Assembly (NCBI GenBank): GCA_028289545.1
Contig: JANQPG010000102.1
Coordinates: 186,001-250,000 of the forward strand
Direction: 5' to 3'
DNA: 64,000 nucleotides
Source of the DNA: Woeseiaceae bacterium
Lineage (GTDB): Bacteria; Pseudomonadota; Gammaproteobacteria; Steroidobacterales; Woeseiaceae
This document shows, piece after piece, positions 24,699-33,396 of the stretch (its first letter is position 1; each line of letters begins with the position of its first letter). Under the pieces are notes generated by a model, which worked only from the letters and a program-made list of their open reading frames with translations, did no database searches and was not told the DNA's origin. Position numbers and translations under genes: made by a program.

Positions 24699-25391
24699 CT
24701 ACTGACGTCCTTCGAGCAGCCACATCGCCGCCTGGACGAGCAACTTGCGGTGTTGTGGATGTTCAATCGACGCCGCGTCGTGCCCAAGCGCGTCGTAGAC
24801 CACCCGACCGTTGCCGAAACTCCGCGCCCAGCAAATCGGTTGCGAGCCCTCACAGGCCTCGCAGGTACCCACGAGCAGCGGCTCGACATCGGCCTCGAGC
24901 GCAAGATCATGGTAAATCTCGTCGTTCAGCTCGAAAGGTTGGATATCTTTTGTCACGGCGTGCGCGTACCCGGTCGGCCGCGCTGACACAGGACCGACCG
25001 GCGGATGATGCGACGTGCCCCACTGCCAGCAGCCGCCGAGCAGTTCACCCCATTCGGGCCAGTCGTCGAAACAGATGCTGGCCGTGTGCATCCCCAGTAG
25101 AGCGCCGCCCGAGCTTACGAACGCGGTCAGCTTGTCGCGCGAGGACCGCGGCATCCGATAGGCCCACTCGGCGCGATAGGGCTCGTACTTATCCGCTGTC
25201 ATCATTCCCCACCGCAGGGCGTTGATTGTCACCATGTCGGCCTTACGGTCACTCAACAGCCCGATCCCGGCGTCGACGTCGCCGACAATGTCGGACTCGA
25301 TACCGACCTCGCGCAGCAGGCTGGCGAGAGCCTCTGACGATTCGTCAAACGGGTGAAAGATCCCGCCGGAAATGATGACGTTGGTGCGCAC
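24699..25391 (-). CDS. ThuA-like domain protein
   Basis: A 230-residue protein with the class-I-glutamine-amidotransferase-like fold of the ThuA family (ISGGIFHPFDESSEAL, GGALLGMHTAS, then WARSFGNGRVVYDALGHD). ThuA proteins occur in trehalose and other sugar or keto-glycoside catabolism, but their chemistry is poorly defined. Together with the TIM-barrel isomerase in this operon it hints that the substrate carries a sugar-like part (inference). Confidence 0.85.
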   Translation of the reverse strand: MRTNVIISGGIFHPFDESSEALASLLREVGIESDIVGDVDAGIGLLSDRKADMVTINALRWGMMTADKYEPYRAEWAYRMPRSSRDKLTAFVSSGGALLGMHTASICFDDWPEWGELLGGCWQWGTSHHPPVGPVSARPTGYAHAVTKDIQPFELNDEIYHDLALEADVEPLLVGTCEACEGSQPICWARSFGNGRVVYDALGHDAASIEHPQHRKLLVQAAMWLLEGRQ

Positions 25392-25405
25392 AGCCCGGTT
25401 CGACG

Positions 25406-26158
25406 CTATTCGCGCGGTAACTGCATCAGCACGCTGTGGATAACACCGCCATCGACCGTAATGTTCTCACCGCTAATGTAAGCCGCCGCATCGGAGGCAA
25501 GGAACATGGCGGTTTCGGCAATGTCGTCCGCGGACCCGAGCCGTTTCAGCGGCACAGCATTGCCGCGCAGCTCGCGAATGCGTGCGTCCTTGTAAAACGG
25601 CTCCGACATGCCGGAGTCGATAAAACCGGGCGCAATAGAGTTGACCCGGATTTTGAACTCACCCCATTCCATGGCCATCTGTCGGGTCAGGCAAATCACG
25701 CCGGCTTTGGCGGTTGCGTACGCGCCGCACAGGGTGGACGGATTAATGGCGTTGATCGAAGCCATATTGATGATTGTGCCGCCGCCGTTGTCTTTCATGC
25801 GACGCGCGGCGGCCTGGGCAACGACAAACACGCTGTTGAGATTAACGTCCACGACGAGGCGGAAATTGTCCACCGAGTGCTCCATCAGCGGCCCGGTTCT
25901 CAGGATGCCGGCGTTGTTGATCAGAAGATCCGGCGCCTGGCCCAGTGTATCGAGCGCCGCTTCGACGGCATCGGCATCGGTCACGTCGGCGGCCAGCGGA
26001 ATGCCGTCGATACGCCCGGCGACGGCCTCGGCATTGTTCTTGTCCAGATCCAGCACGCCGACCCGGAATCCGTGACGGGCGGCGTGCTCTGCCATGCTGG
26101 CGCCCAAGCCCTGGCCGGCGCCCGTAACTAATGCGGTTTTGATGGTCTTGTCCCCCAT
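25406..26158 (-). CDS. Short-chain dehydrogenase/reductase 2
   Basis: A 250-residue classical SDR: VTGAGQGLGASM cofactor loop, NNAGIL, catalytic CGAYATAKAG (Tyr-x3-Lys), IRVNSIAPGF and the C-terminal ENITVDGGV. A GGAGAG ribosome site 6 nt upstream supports the ATG at 26158; an in-frame TTG lies 6 nt earlier. It begins 2 bp after the upstream P450 stop, so translation is probably coupled. Confidence 0.92.
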   Translation of the reverse strand: MGDKTIKTALVTGAGQGLGASMAEHAARHGFRVGVLDLDKNNAEAVAGRIDGIPLAADVTDADAVEAALDTLGQAPDLLINNAGILRTGPLMEHSVDNFRLVVDVNLNSVFVVAQAAARRMKDNGGGTIINMASINAINPSTLCGAYATAKAGVICLTRQMAMEWGEFKIRVNSIAPGFIDSGMSEPFYKDARIRELRGNAVPLKRLGSADDIAETAMFLASDAAAYISGENITVDGGVIHSVLMQLPRE

Positions 26159-26160
26159 GT

Positions 26161-27381
26161 TCAACTCTCCAACCCTGTCGCACTCTGGAAGACGACGGGA
26201 TAGCGGGCCCAGTTGTTGCGCTCGGTGCTGGTATCCGCCACGGGCTTCAAATCGGGGTGTGAACGGGCGCCGTGTCTCAGCAGTTCCCCGACCAGCATTG
26301 CAACAATGCCGAGCTGTCGTTTCTCCGGGGGTGCGCCGTCCTTGGGAACGACACCTCCGTCGAGGTCGCGACCCATGCAGGCGTGCATGCCGTAACCGAA
26401 GGTCAGGCCGAAGGGCCAGACCGCCTGCGGCAACTCACGATGCGGGTTGAAGACGTCGGCGTCGTCGCCGAATATCGAGCGGTCGCGATTCGCCTGGTGC
26501 AAGTCGACAACCACACGGTCGCCGGTCTCTATCTCACCGCGCCGTGATGTCGACACGGGACAAGCCGCACGCCGCCAGGCGACGGGACTGGCCGGATGCA
26601 ATCGCAGGCTCTCGTGAACGCAGCGCTGCAGGAACGTCGAATCCGTTTCGAGCCTGGCTCGCGCGTCGGGATGCCGCGCACACCAGCTCAGAATCTCGTG
26701 CATCGCGTGGGTCGTCGAGTTGGCTGTCGAATGCGCGCCGGCCTGCAGGTAGAACGCCAGTTCGCGGCGAAATACGTCGTCCGGGAGCTTCAGTTTCTCC
26801 CGATTCTTGAGCAGGATCGTCATCACGTCGCGCGGTAGCTCGCTTTCGTCGACGTCGCCACGCTCGAAAGCCTCGACGATTCTCATCCGGCGTTGACGGG
26901 ACGGAGTCAGGAACGCGTCGTCGAACTCCTCAAGCGCCGCGCGCACCTCGGTCCGCACCTCCTCCGGATCGCGCGTCGAATGCACCAGGGTCGCACCTTC
27001 GCTGAACTTCTTGACCAGCTTGAGAAGGCGCTCGGTCTCCTCGGTGTTTTGTGCCGGCCGGTCGATGCCTGCAAAATCCGCGGTCAGATTCATCGTGACC
27101 CGGTAGCCGAACTCGACAAGGTCCGCCTCACCCGCCTCCAGATAGGGCGCAAGCGTTTGCTCCAGCGTCGGCGGAAATACCTCTTGCTCGTAGTAGCGGA
27201 AGAATCCGCGCCCGAACACTGCAAACTCGGTCACCCGGCGCTTGTGGTGCTCTTCGCCGTGCAGGCTAATGAGCACATCATCCATGACGACGCCGCCTTT
27301 CTCATACAGCGCTTGTGCAAGGTCGCGACTCTTGAGTACTTCCTGAGCGTCGCGGAACTCGGAGATATTGATTGTTCTCAT
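26161..27381 (-). CDS. Cytochrome P450, first of a collinear pair
   Basis: A 406-residue soluble bacterial P450. The haem-ligand loop is FGYGMHACMG with C335, the ExxR is E257-S-L-R260, and helix C has HGEEHHKRR. In helix I the oxygen-activation motif reads A-G-A-H217-S-T, with His where most P450s have Asp/Glu. The neighbouring P450 has the same change at the same residue number. Electrons probably come from the operon's own ferredoxin; no ferredoxin reductase is in view. The ATG at 27381 gives normal length. Confidence 0.93.
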   Translation of the reverse strand: MRTINISEFRDAQEVLKSRDLAQALYEKGGVVMDDVLISLHGEEHHKRRVTEFAVFGRGFFRYYEQEVFPPTLEQTLAPYLEAGEADLVEFGYRVTMNLTADFAGIDRPAQNTEETERLLKLVKKFSEGATLVHSTRDPEEVRTEVRAALEEFDDAFLTPSRQRRMRIVEAFERGDVDESELPRDVMTILLKNREKLKLPDDVFRRELAFYLQAGAHSTANSTTHAMHEILSWCARHPDARARLETDSTFLQRCVHESLRLHPASPVAWRRAACPVSTSRRGEIETGDRVVVDLHQANRDRSIFGDDADVFNPHRELPQAVWPFGLTFGYGMHACMGRDLDGGVVPKDGAPPEKRQLGIVAMLVGELLRHGARSHPDLKPVADTSTERNNWARYPVVFQSATGLES

Positions 27382-27409
27382 GACACCCCCCACCGTCCGG
27401 CGTTCGCCG

Positions 27410-28624
27410 TCAGCCGTTTTTCGTAAACAAGATTGGATATTCCGCCCAGGTCTCTCGGGCAATCGTCGGATCGATGTGCCCGGGGTTGTCCGGATCCTTG
27501 ACCGCGCCGCACCTGAGCAGCGCCTGGGCTACCCAGGCGACCATGCCGACCTGGCGGCGCTCCGGATCGATGACCTCACCGGCTCGAGGCAGGGTGCCGG
27601 CCGCCAAGTTCTTCCCCAGGCAGGAGTGAATACCGATACCGAAGGTAATGCCGGTTTCGGTGGCGCCTTTCGGTATTTCGCGGTACGGGTTGAACTCGGC
27701 CGCGTCGTCGCCGAACAGACTCGTGTCGCGATTGGCCTCGTGCAGGTTGATCACCACGGTATCGCCGACGCTGGCCGTATCGCCCGAGAGAAACTCAACG
27801 TCGGCCAGCGCTTTGCGCTTCGACACCGGGCTCGACGGATGCAGCCGGAAGCTCTCGTGTACAAACCGCTGAATCATTGCCGTATCGTCGATCAGCCGCT
27901 GGCGATCTTCCGGATGTGCTTCGCACCAGCTCAGCACATGGTGCATCACATGCCCCAGCGAATGGACGGACGTGTGTGCGCCCGCAAGGAAATAGAAAGC
28001 GGTCTCCCGCATCACCATGTCGCGATCGATATCCAGTTTGTCCTCGTTGCGCAGCAGCACGGTGAGCACATCCATGGGTAACTCATCCTCGTCGATCTCG
28101 CCCGCGTCGAAGCGCTCGATAAGCGCGTGCCGCCGTTCAGCCGACGGCGTAAAGAACTGCTCGTCGAACCGCTTGAGCGTTGCCGCAATTTTCTTCTTCT
28201 CGGCTTCGCGATCCAGTTTGGATTGACCGAGCGTCGCCGCCGTGCCAAATGTGCGCAGCATTCCAACCAGCTCGTCGAATTCTTCGCGTGTGCGTGTCTG
28301 TAGATCGATGCCGGCAAAGGCAACCGCCAGGTACACCATGACCCGGTAGCCAAAATCGACAACGTCCGCCCTGCCGGCGTCCACAAACGGCTGCACGACC
28401 TCGTCGAAAACCTTCGGTATGACCTCGTGCTCGTAGTGCCGGAAGAAATTCCTGCGAAAGACGCGCATCTCCAGGACTCGCCGATCGCGATGCTCCTGAC
28501 CGTGCAGGGTCACGAGCACTTTTTTCATCAGGATTGCCCCTTCGTCGTACAACGCCTGCTCTAAATCGGGTTCGAGCAGCGCTTTTTCACAGACTTTGTA
28601 GTCGCTCAGTTCGATGGTGGCCAC
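27410..28624 (-). CDS. Cytochrome P450, second of a collinear pair
   Basis: A 404-residue P450 that aligns without gaps to its downstream neighbour through the haem Cys (C335 in both): shared HGxEHxxRRV, AGxADxVxFGYRV, HESxRLHPxSPV and ANRDxSxFGDDA. Haem loop FGIGIHSCLG; ExxR E257-S-F-R260; helix I A-G-A-H217-T. The pair arose by gene duplication and may act in succession or as a heteromer (inference). Confidence 0.93.
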   Translation of the reverse strand: MATIELSDYKVCEKALLEPDLEQALYDEGAILMKKVLVTLHGQEHRDRRVLEMRVFRRNFFRHYEHEVIPKVFDEVVQPFVDAGRADVVDFGYRVMVYLAVAFAGIDLQTRTREEFDELVGMLRTFGTAATLGQSKLDREAEKKKIAATLKRFDEQFFTPSAERRHALIERFDAGEIDEDELPMDVLTVLLRNEDKLDIDRDMVMRETAFYFLAGAHTSVHSLGHVMHHVLSWCEAHPEDRQRLIDDTAMIQRFVHESFRLHPSSPVSKRKALADVEFLSGDTASVGDTVVINLHEANRDTSLFGDDAAEFNPYREIPKGATETGITFGIGIHSCLGKNLAAGTLPRAGEVIDPERRQVGMVAWVAQALLRCGAVKDPDNPGHIDPTIARETWAEYPILFTKNG

Positions 28625-28657
28625 GTTGGCTCCCGTTTGCTGGGTCTAATGCCCTTG

Positions 28658-28682
28658 TTAGTCCAATAACTGTTAATCCAAT
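28658..28682. repeat. Tandem TTAGTCCAAT-like elements
   Basis: TTAGTCCAAT (28658-28667) and TTAATCCAAT (28673-28682, overlapping the amidohydrolase stop) lie just upstream of the second P450. Copies of the 10-mer, exact or with one change, occur at 36975, 38707 and 55685. It may be a regulator site. Confidence 0.35.
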
Positions 28683-30031
28683 GATTCGTTCGATGACATC
28701 GCTACGTCGTAATCGAGTATCTGATCGCCGTAGTCGCTGACCCGCCAACCCGAAGGATCTCTGCGCTCCGGCAGGATCGGGTCCAGCGGCATTGCCTCGC
28801 CGCCAATAAAGACGTGTTTGATACGTGCCTTGTCGCCGAGGACCGTGACGTCTTTTGAAGGATCACCGTCGACGATAATGACGTCAGCCAGCCGGCCGTC
28901 CTCGATGGCGCCCGTGTCACCGTCCATGCGCAGCGCAACGGCGTTGGCACTGGTCGCCGCCTTGATGGCCTCGATCGGCGTCATATCGAGTTCTTTGACG
29001 AAGACCTCGAGTTCGCGGTAGTGCCAGTCGCCGTAGGGCGTCAACGAGAAACCGCTTTCGGTACCGCAAAGCATGGGCACGCCGGCGGCGATGGCCCGCT
29101 TCAACATGACCGCGCTGTCTTCGATCTCGCGTCTGAACACTTTCATCAGATACGGCGATGCGCCGATGCGGTGGCCGTAGTCGGCGAGATTTGCCTGGAA
29201 CGTAAACGTCGGCACGAGCGGCACGTTCGCCTCGACGACCGCTTCCAGCGCCTCGTCGTCCATGTAGGTTGCGTGCAGAATCATGTCGAAGCCGGCGCGC
29301 GCCGCGTCACGGATACTGCTTGCCCCGCGGCAGTGGCCCACCACCGGTGTGCCGATCTCGTGTGCGGTGTCGGTCACGAGCTTGAGCTCCTCGTAACTCC
29401 AAACCTGCAGCTCGCCCTCACATTTCTGCCGGGGAGCCATACCGGTCACATGCACTTTTATCCAGTCGACCCCTATCTTCACCTGCCGCCGGACTTCCGA
29501 AATGATTTCGTCGCGGGTCTTTACGATCTGTCCGTAGCCTCGGCGGCCTTCGTCGGGCAACAGACGGCCGGCCGTTCCGCCGACGGACGTCAGCAGCGCG
29601 TTGCCGCCGGTAGACATACGTGGCCCGTAGATGATGCCGGCTTCGATTGCGTCGCGCAGATCGACGCCAATCTCGTATAGGCTGTCGGCATCGAGAAAGC
29701 CCGTGACGCCGGCGCGCAGCAACCGTTGGGCGTTGCGGGCCGCAATAATTGCAGCCAGACCCTCGCGGCGATGAAAAAACAACTCGTCGTTGGAATTCGG
29801 TTCGTCGAAGCTGATGTGGCAGTGCGAATCGATCAAACCGGGCATTAACGTCATTCCTGCCGCATCGATTCGACGACCGGCGGCCGGCGTCGGGTTGTCG
29901 TCTCCCGGCCGGATGACGGAGCGGATACGTCCGTCGTCGATCAGTACCGAGCCGTCGAACGGTTCGTTGCCCAGACCGTCGACAATTCGGGCATTTTCGA
30001 TCAGCAATGACGATGCGGACGGTTCGCTCAT
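28673..30031 (-). CDS. Metal-dependent amidohydrolase, imidazolonepropionase/prolidase-like
   Basis: A 452-residue TIM-barrel amidohydrolase. Metal-site residues seen are H70-x-H72 (DSHCH), K192 (WIKVHVTG, possible carboxylated Lys), H233 (VVGHC) and H253 (ILHAT). Where the family usually has a catalytic Asp in a GTDxG loop this protein has Glu (LCGTESGF, E325). It probably hydrolyses a cyclic or linear amide, lactam or ester. The ATG at 30031 is preceded by GGGAGT; longer in-frame starts add an unrelated N-terminus. It lies between an SDR and the P450 pair. Confidence 0.88.
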   Translation of the reverse strand: MSEPSASSLLIENARIVDGLGNEPFDGSVLIDDGRIRSVIRPGDDNPTPAAGRRIDAAGMTLMPGLIDSHCHISFDEPNSNDELFFHRREGLAAIIAARNAQRLLRAGVTGFLDADSLYEIGVDLRDAIEAGIIYGPRMSTGGNALLTSVGGTAGRLLPDEGRRGYGQIVKTRDEIISEVRRQVKIGVDWIKVHVTGMAPRQKCEGELQVWSYEELKLVTDTAHEIGTPVVGHCRGASSIRDAARAGFDMILHATYMDDEALEAVVEANVPLVPTFTFQANLADYGHRIGASPYLMKVFRREIEDSAVMLKRAIAAGVPMLCGTESGFSLTPYGDWHYRELEVFVKELDMTPIEAIKAATSANAVALRMDGDTGAIEDGRLADVIIVDGDPSKDVTVLGDKARIKHVFIGGEAMPLDPILPERRDPSGWRVSDYGDQILDYDVAMSSNESLD

Positions 30032-30059
30032 AGTGTCGGTACTCCCTTTTGACAGTGTG

Positions 30060-30854
30060 TTACAGCACGGACTGCACCGCGCCCCCGTCGATGGGCAAGG
30101 CCACGCCAGTGATGTACGAGGATCGCTCCGAGGCCAGAAAAGCGACGACGTCGGCAAACTCCTCCGGCTGAGCCATCCGCCCCAGCGGAATACTCTCGAG
30201 TATTCGCGCCTCTATGGTTTCCGGTTTCTCCCCTTCCGCATCGGCGCGCGCACCGAGTAACTGCGATACGCGGGCGGTCGAAGTCCAGCCGGGGCAAACC
30301 GTATTGACCAGGATGTTGTCGGCGGCCACTTCGTTGGCCAGCGTCTTCGCCCAACCCACCACGGCCAGCCGGATGCTATTGGAAAGCATCAGCTGTTTGA
30401 TGGGCTGCTTCACCGAGTAGGACGCAATGTTGATCACACGGCCCCACCGCTCCTTACGCATATGCGGCAGCACCTGCCGCGTCAGACGGATAGCGGACAT
30501 GAGCGTCAACTCGACTGCCGCTTGCCATGCGGCATCGTTCAGCGATTCGAATTCCCCGGCGGGCGGGCCGCCGGCGTTATTGATCAGGATGTCGACCCCG
30601 CCGGTTGCGGTCGCGAGCTCGCGGCCGATCCGGTCAATGTCTTCTGCTTGTGTGAGGTCGGCCGTGAAACCAACGGCCTCCTCGCCGGTAGCGACCTCCG
30701 AGATCTCGGCAACCGCCTCCGACACGCTGTCAGGGCTGCGCGCGCAAATAACGACGCGCGCGCCTTCCTCAGCCAGGCGACGAGCCACGGCTTTGCCGAG
30801 CCCCTGGCTCGCCGCCGCAACAAACGCTGTCTTGTCGTTTAAGCCGAGATCCAT
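30060..30854 (-). CDS. Short-chain dehydrogenase/reductase 3
   Basis: A 264-residue SDR of the 3-oxoacyl-ACP-reductase-like group that has AAASQGLG instead of TGxxxGxG at the cofactor loop and NNAGGPPAG after strand 4. The catalytic segment reads IASYSVKQPIKQL: the usual Tyr-x3-Lys appears as Y-S-V-K. C-terminal ALPIDGG. This subgroup includes proteins whose substrates are not known. Confidence 0.9.
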   Translation of the reverse strand: MDLGLNDKTAFVAAASQGLGKAVARRLAEEGARVVICARSPDSVSEAVAEISEVATGEEAVGFTADLTQAEDIDRIGRELATATGGVDILINNAGGPPAGEFESLNDAAWQAAVELTLMSAIRLTRQVLPHMRKERWGRVINIASYSVKQPIKQLMLSNSIRLAVVGWAKTLANEVAADNILVNTVCPGWTSTARVSQLLGARADAEGEKPETIEARILESIPLGRMAQPEEFADVVAFLASERSSYITGVALPIDGGAVQSVL

Positions 30855-30888
30855 GCTCTTGTCCCGCCTGATTGCGACACGACCCGGT

Positions 30889-31209
30889 TCACTCTTCGGG
30901 CGCCAGGGTAACGGATAACCCGCTGTGTTCTTCGCTCAGCGGAATCTGGCAGCTGAGCCTCGAGGCTTCTGGGTCGAAATGCTCCGAAATCTCGAGCAGC
31001 TCCTCCTCGTCGCTGCCCCGTTTGCCGGCGGCATCACGCCAGTCCGGGTCGACATACACGTGGCAGGTTGCGCAGGAACAGCAGCCGCCACAGATAGCTT
31101 CGATCGGCAATCCGGCATCGCGCAGAGTCTCCATCAAGGTGGTGCCCGCTTCCGCGTTCACTTGGTGCACCGAGCCATCCCGGTCTCTGGCGGTTATCGA
31201 TATCGCCAT
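30889..31209 (-). CDS. [2Fe-2S] ferredoxin, adrenodoxin/putidaredoxin type
   Basis: A 106-residue ferredoxin with cluster ligands C40, C46, C49 and C87 (C-x5-C-x2-C...C) inside ICGGCCSCATCHVYV and SRLSCQIP. This is the class that donates electrons to bacterial class I P450s. It lies in the same operon as the two P450s, so it is very likely their redox partner. A reductase gene is missing from the window. Confidence 0.93.
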   Translation of the reverse strand: MAISITARDRDGSVHQVNAEAGTTLMETLRDAGLPIEAICGGCCSCATCHVYVDPDWRDAAGKRGSDEEELLEISEHFDPEASRLSCQIPLSEEHSGLSVTLAPEE

Positions 31210-31224
31210 TTGCTCACTCCACTA

Positions 31225-32073
31225 TCAGTTGTTCAGCTCACTCGTGCCTGCGCGCCCCGCTTCACGCCGCTTGCGCAAGAAACCCGCCAGCGCAACCCTG
31301 GCCGTTTGCGCCCGTTCGCCAAATGGCATCCCGTCGAACGACGGGTGAGGCACCTCCAGGCTGAGCGGAAGCCGATCCGGCAGCACGTCGAGCAACTCAT
31401 CGAGTGGAAGCGCTCCCTCGCCGGGGTGCAATCGCCCACACCGCGCCTCTTTTGCCAGCTCCCCGTCGGCTGGCGCTTCGCTCGCCGCGTCGCAAAGCTG
31501 CGCGACAGCGATTCGGCCGGCAGATAGTGCGGCTACGGCTTCGGGAGTGCCGCCCGAGCGGATAAGATGCAGCGCGTCCACGAGCACGGCAGTATTTTCG
31601 GAACCGCTTTGCTCGATCAGCGACAGCGCCGCATCGAGATTGCGAAGCGGGCGGAACGCCATGAACTCGAGAGCCACACCAAGGCCCGCATGTCTTGCCT
31701 CGTCCGCCAGCACGGCCAGCTTGTCAGCCGCGCGCGATAGATCAGTGTCTTCGACGACAGTCTGTATGTAGCGAAAATCCAGCGCCTCCGCCGCCGCCAC
31801 CATGGCAACAACGTCATCGCGACTTGTCCGGGCTCCAAGGCTCATGACCTCTGCGTCCAGAGGCTTTACGTCAAGGCTCCGGCAAACGCGCCGCAAACGT
31901 CGAATCTCCTCTGGCTTGCCGACAACCGCGCTCTCGCCGGACAAGTGGGTCGGCGGCTTGATGCGCAATCCCGCGGCCCGAAAACCGCTTGCGGCGGCGG
32001 CCTCGACGTGTTCGACCGGGCTTGCGCCGTCGACCGTCAGGTATGCCAGCGAGACTTCGCCGTCATGCCACAT
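31225..32073 (-). CDS. Sugar phosphate isomerase/epimerase-like TIM-barrel protein
   Basis: A 282-residue xylose-isomerase-like TIM barrel. Visible metal-site candidates are E in LGVALEFMAF, D in VLVDALHL, and E in LSLEVPHPSF near the end. Family members isomerise or epimerise sugars or inosols, or act on cyclic keto-acids such as dehydroshikimate. It is the first enzyme gene after the GntR regulator, 15 bp ahead of the ferredoxin. Confidence 0.85.
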   Translation of the reverse strand: MWHDGEVSLAYLTVDGASPVEHVEAAAASGFRAAGLRIKPPTHLSGESAVVGKPEEIRRLRRVCRSLDVKPLDAEVMSLGARTSRDDVVAMVAAAEALDFRYIQTVVEDTDLSRAADKLAVLADEARHAGLGVALEFMAFRPLRNLDAALSLIEQSGSENTAVLVDALHLIRSGGTPEAVAALSAGRIAVAQLCDAASEAPADGELAKEARCGRLHPGEGALPLDELLDVLPDRLPLSLEVPHPSFDGMPFGERAQTARVALAGFLRKRREAGRAGTSELNN

Positions 32074-32128
32074 GCCTGTCCCGATACGTCATGCCGAAAC
32101 CCCCGGTCGTCCAATCGAAAGATCCGGA

Positions 32129-32824
32129 CTACGGCTCAGCCGCTGTGCGCAAGTCCGAATGGGTCACTTTATGCAGGGCGATGTAGCGCACGAGCAGGTC
32201 GCCCTGTTTTATAGCGTGCGAGCGCATCGCTTCTTTCGCAGCTTCGGAATCGCCGTTGACGATGGCCTTGACGACCGCATCGTGCTCAGCCTGGTTGTCC
32301 TTCAGTCTGCCGGGCGCCATCGCCTGATATCGCCGGTACGGAAACAGGCGGGTCGCAAGCCGCTCGGTAATTTCGATCAGCTCCCGGTTCCGGCAGCCGT
32401 TGACAACCATTTCGTGAAACTGCCGGCCGAGATTGATGTATTCGTCGCCGTCGTCGTCGTTGGCGAGTACCTCCACAGCCTTCTCGTGCACTTCCTGGAG
32501 CTCGCGCTTTTCGCCCGCCGACATACGCTCCGCTGCGAACCAGGCCGAAAGCCCTTCGAGCTCCGCGAGGACCTCGAACAGCTCCAGGAGTTTGGCGGTG
32601 TCCATGCCGCAGACCACCGCACGGCGCCGCGCGGGTTTTTCCACGAGACCCGCGAACACGAGGTGATTGATGGCTTCGCGCACCGGCGTACGGGATACGC
32701 TGTACTTTTCGGCGATCCGCCCCTCTTCCAGGATCGTGCCGGGCGCCAGCGCCCCCGTCAGAATTTCGTTTTCGAGTCCGGCCCGGACTTTTTCCGCCTG
32801 CGTTTGTGTTTTGCGTTCCGCCAT
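32129..32824 (-). CDS. GntR-family regulator, FCD effector domain
   Basis: A 231-residue regulator. The N-terminal winged helix (LENEILTGALAPGTILEEG, then SRTPVREAINHLVFAGLV) is followed by an all-helical FCD domain with metal/effector His residues (FHEMVV, AEHDAVV, RSHAIKQG). I chose the ATG at 32824, which opens directly into the domain. FCD GntR proteins are repressors released by organic acids or sugar acids. A motif shared with two distant promoters lies ~150 bp upstream, so it likely controls itself and the island. It is the first gene of the long minus-strand operon. Confidence 0.93.
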   Translation of the reverse strand: MAERKTQTQAEKVRAGLENEILTGALAPGTILEEGRIAEKYSVSRTPVREAINHLVFAGLVEKPARRRAVVCGMDTAKLLELFEVLAELEGLSAWFAAERMSAGEKRELQEVHEKAVEVLANDDDGDEYINLGRQFHEMVVNGCRNRELIEITERLATRLFPYRRYQAMAPGRLKDNQAEHDAVVKAIVNGDSEAAKEAMRSHAIKQGDLLVRYIALHKVTHSDLRTAAEP

Positions 32825-32966
32825 CGACCGCTCCTTCGTCCCTTCGCTGGAACTGTAATTTCGTGATTTTATCGACAAGTCGACAATCCGGTGGACGTGC
32901 CTGGTGTCAGGCGACGGCGATGTCCCGTCCAATTCCCTCGATCCTCTTATGTACAAAATTTCGGAA

Positions 32967-32985
32967 ACAGTATACACTTTGTTCC
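32967..32985 (-). promoter_or_regulatory. GntR-type operator, site 3
   Basis: On the minus strand GGAACAAAGTGTATACTGT shares CAAAGTGTATACT with sites 1 and 2. It lies between the GntR gene and the divergent Dabb gene, as expected for autoregulation. The rest of this 281-bp gap shows no gene. Confidence 0.65.
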
Positions 32986-33105
32986 GAACTGCACAAGCTT
33001 TGGCTCCGAGAGACCCGGCGCCGTGACCGCAACACACCAGCCAGATTTCATGTTCAAGAGAATCACTGTGCCGTATAGACCGTATGCCGGCAACTGGATG
33101 CATTG

Positions 33106-33396
33106 ATGGCCGTCTTGCATATCGTTTGGGTGAAATTCCATCCCGAATTGGCACGGGAGCGTATCGCCGGGCATCTCCGCGCCCTTGAGTCGATGCCCGA
33201 TTCGATCCCCGAAATCACGGCTTTGCACATTGGCGAGAACTTCACCGACCGCGCCGCGGGTTTCACCCACGGATTGATTGTGACCCTCGGCAGCCGCGCT
33301 GATTTGCAGCGTTACATCGAGCACGAACACCACGCCAGAGTGGCGGGCGCTTTGCGGGAGGATGCGGAACTCCTGGTCATGGACATCGAAGCATGA
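33106..33396 (+). CDS. Dabb-family (stress-response A/B barrel) protein
   Basis: A 96-residue dimeric alpha-beta barrel protein: VLHIVWVKFHPEL, then LHIGENFTDRAAGFTHGLIVTL and YIEHEHHARVA with the conserved His. The fold includes plant olivetolic acid cyclase and bacterial proteins of unknown role. Its stop overlaps the start of the amidohydrolase by 4 bp (ATGA), so the two are translated together. The ATG at 33106 is chosen over a TTG one codon earlier. Confidence 0.87.
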   Translation: MAVLHIVWVKFHPELARERIAGHLRALESMPDSIPEITALHIGENFTDRAAGFTHGLIVTLGSRADLQRYIEHEHHARVAGALREDAELLVMDIEA

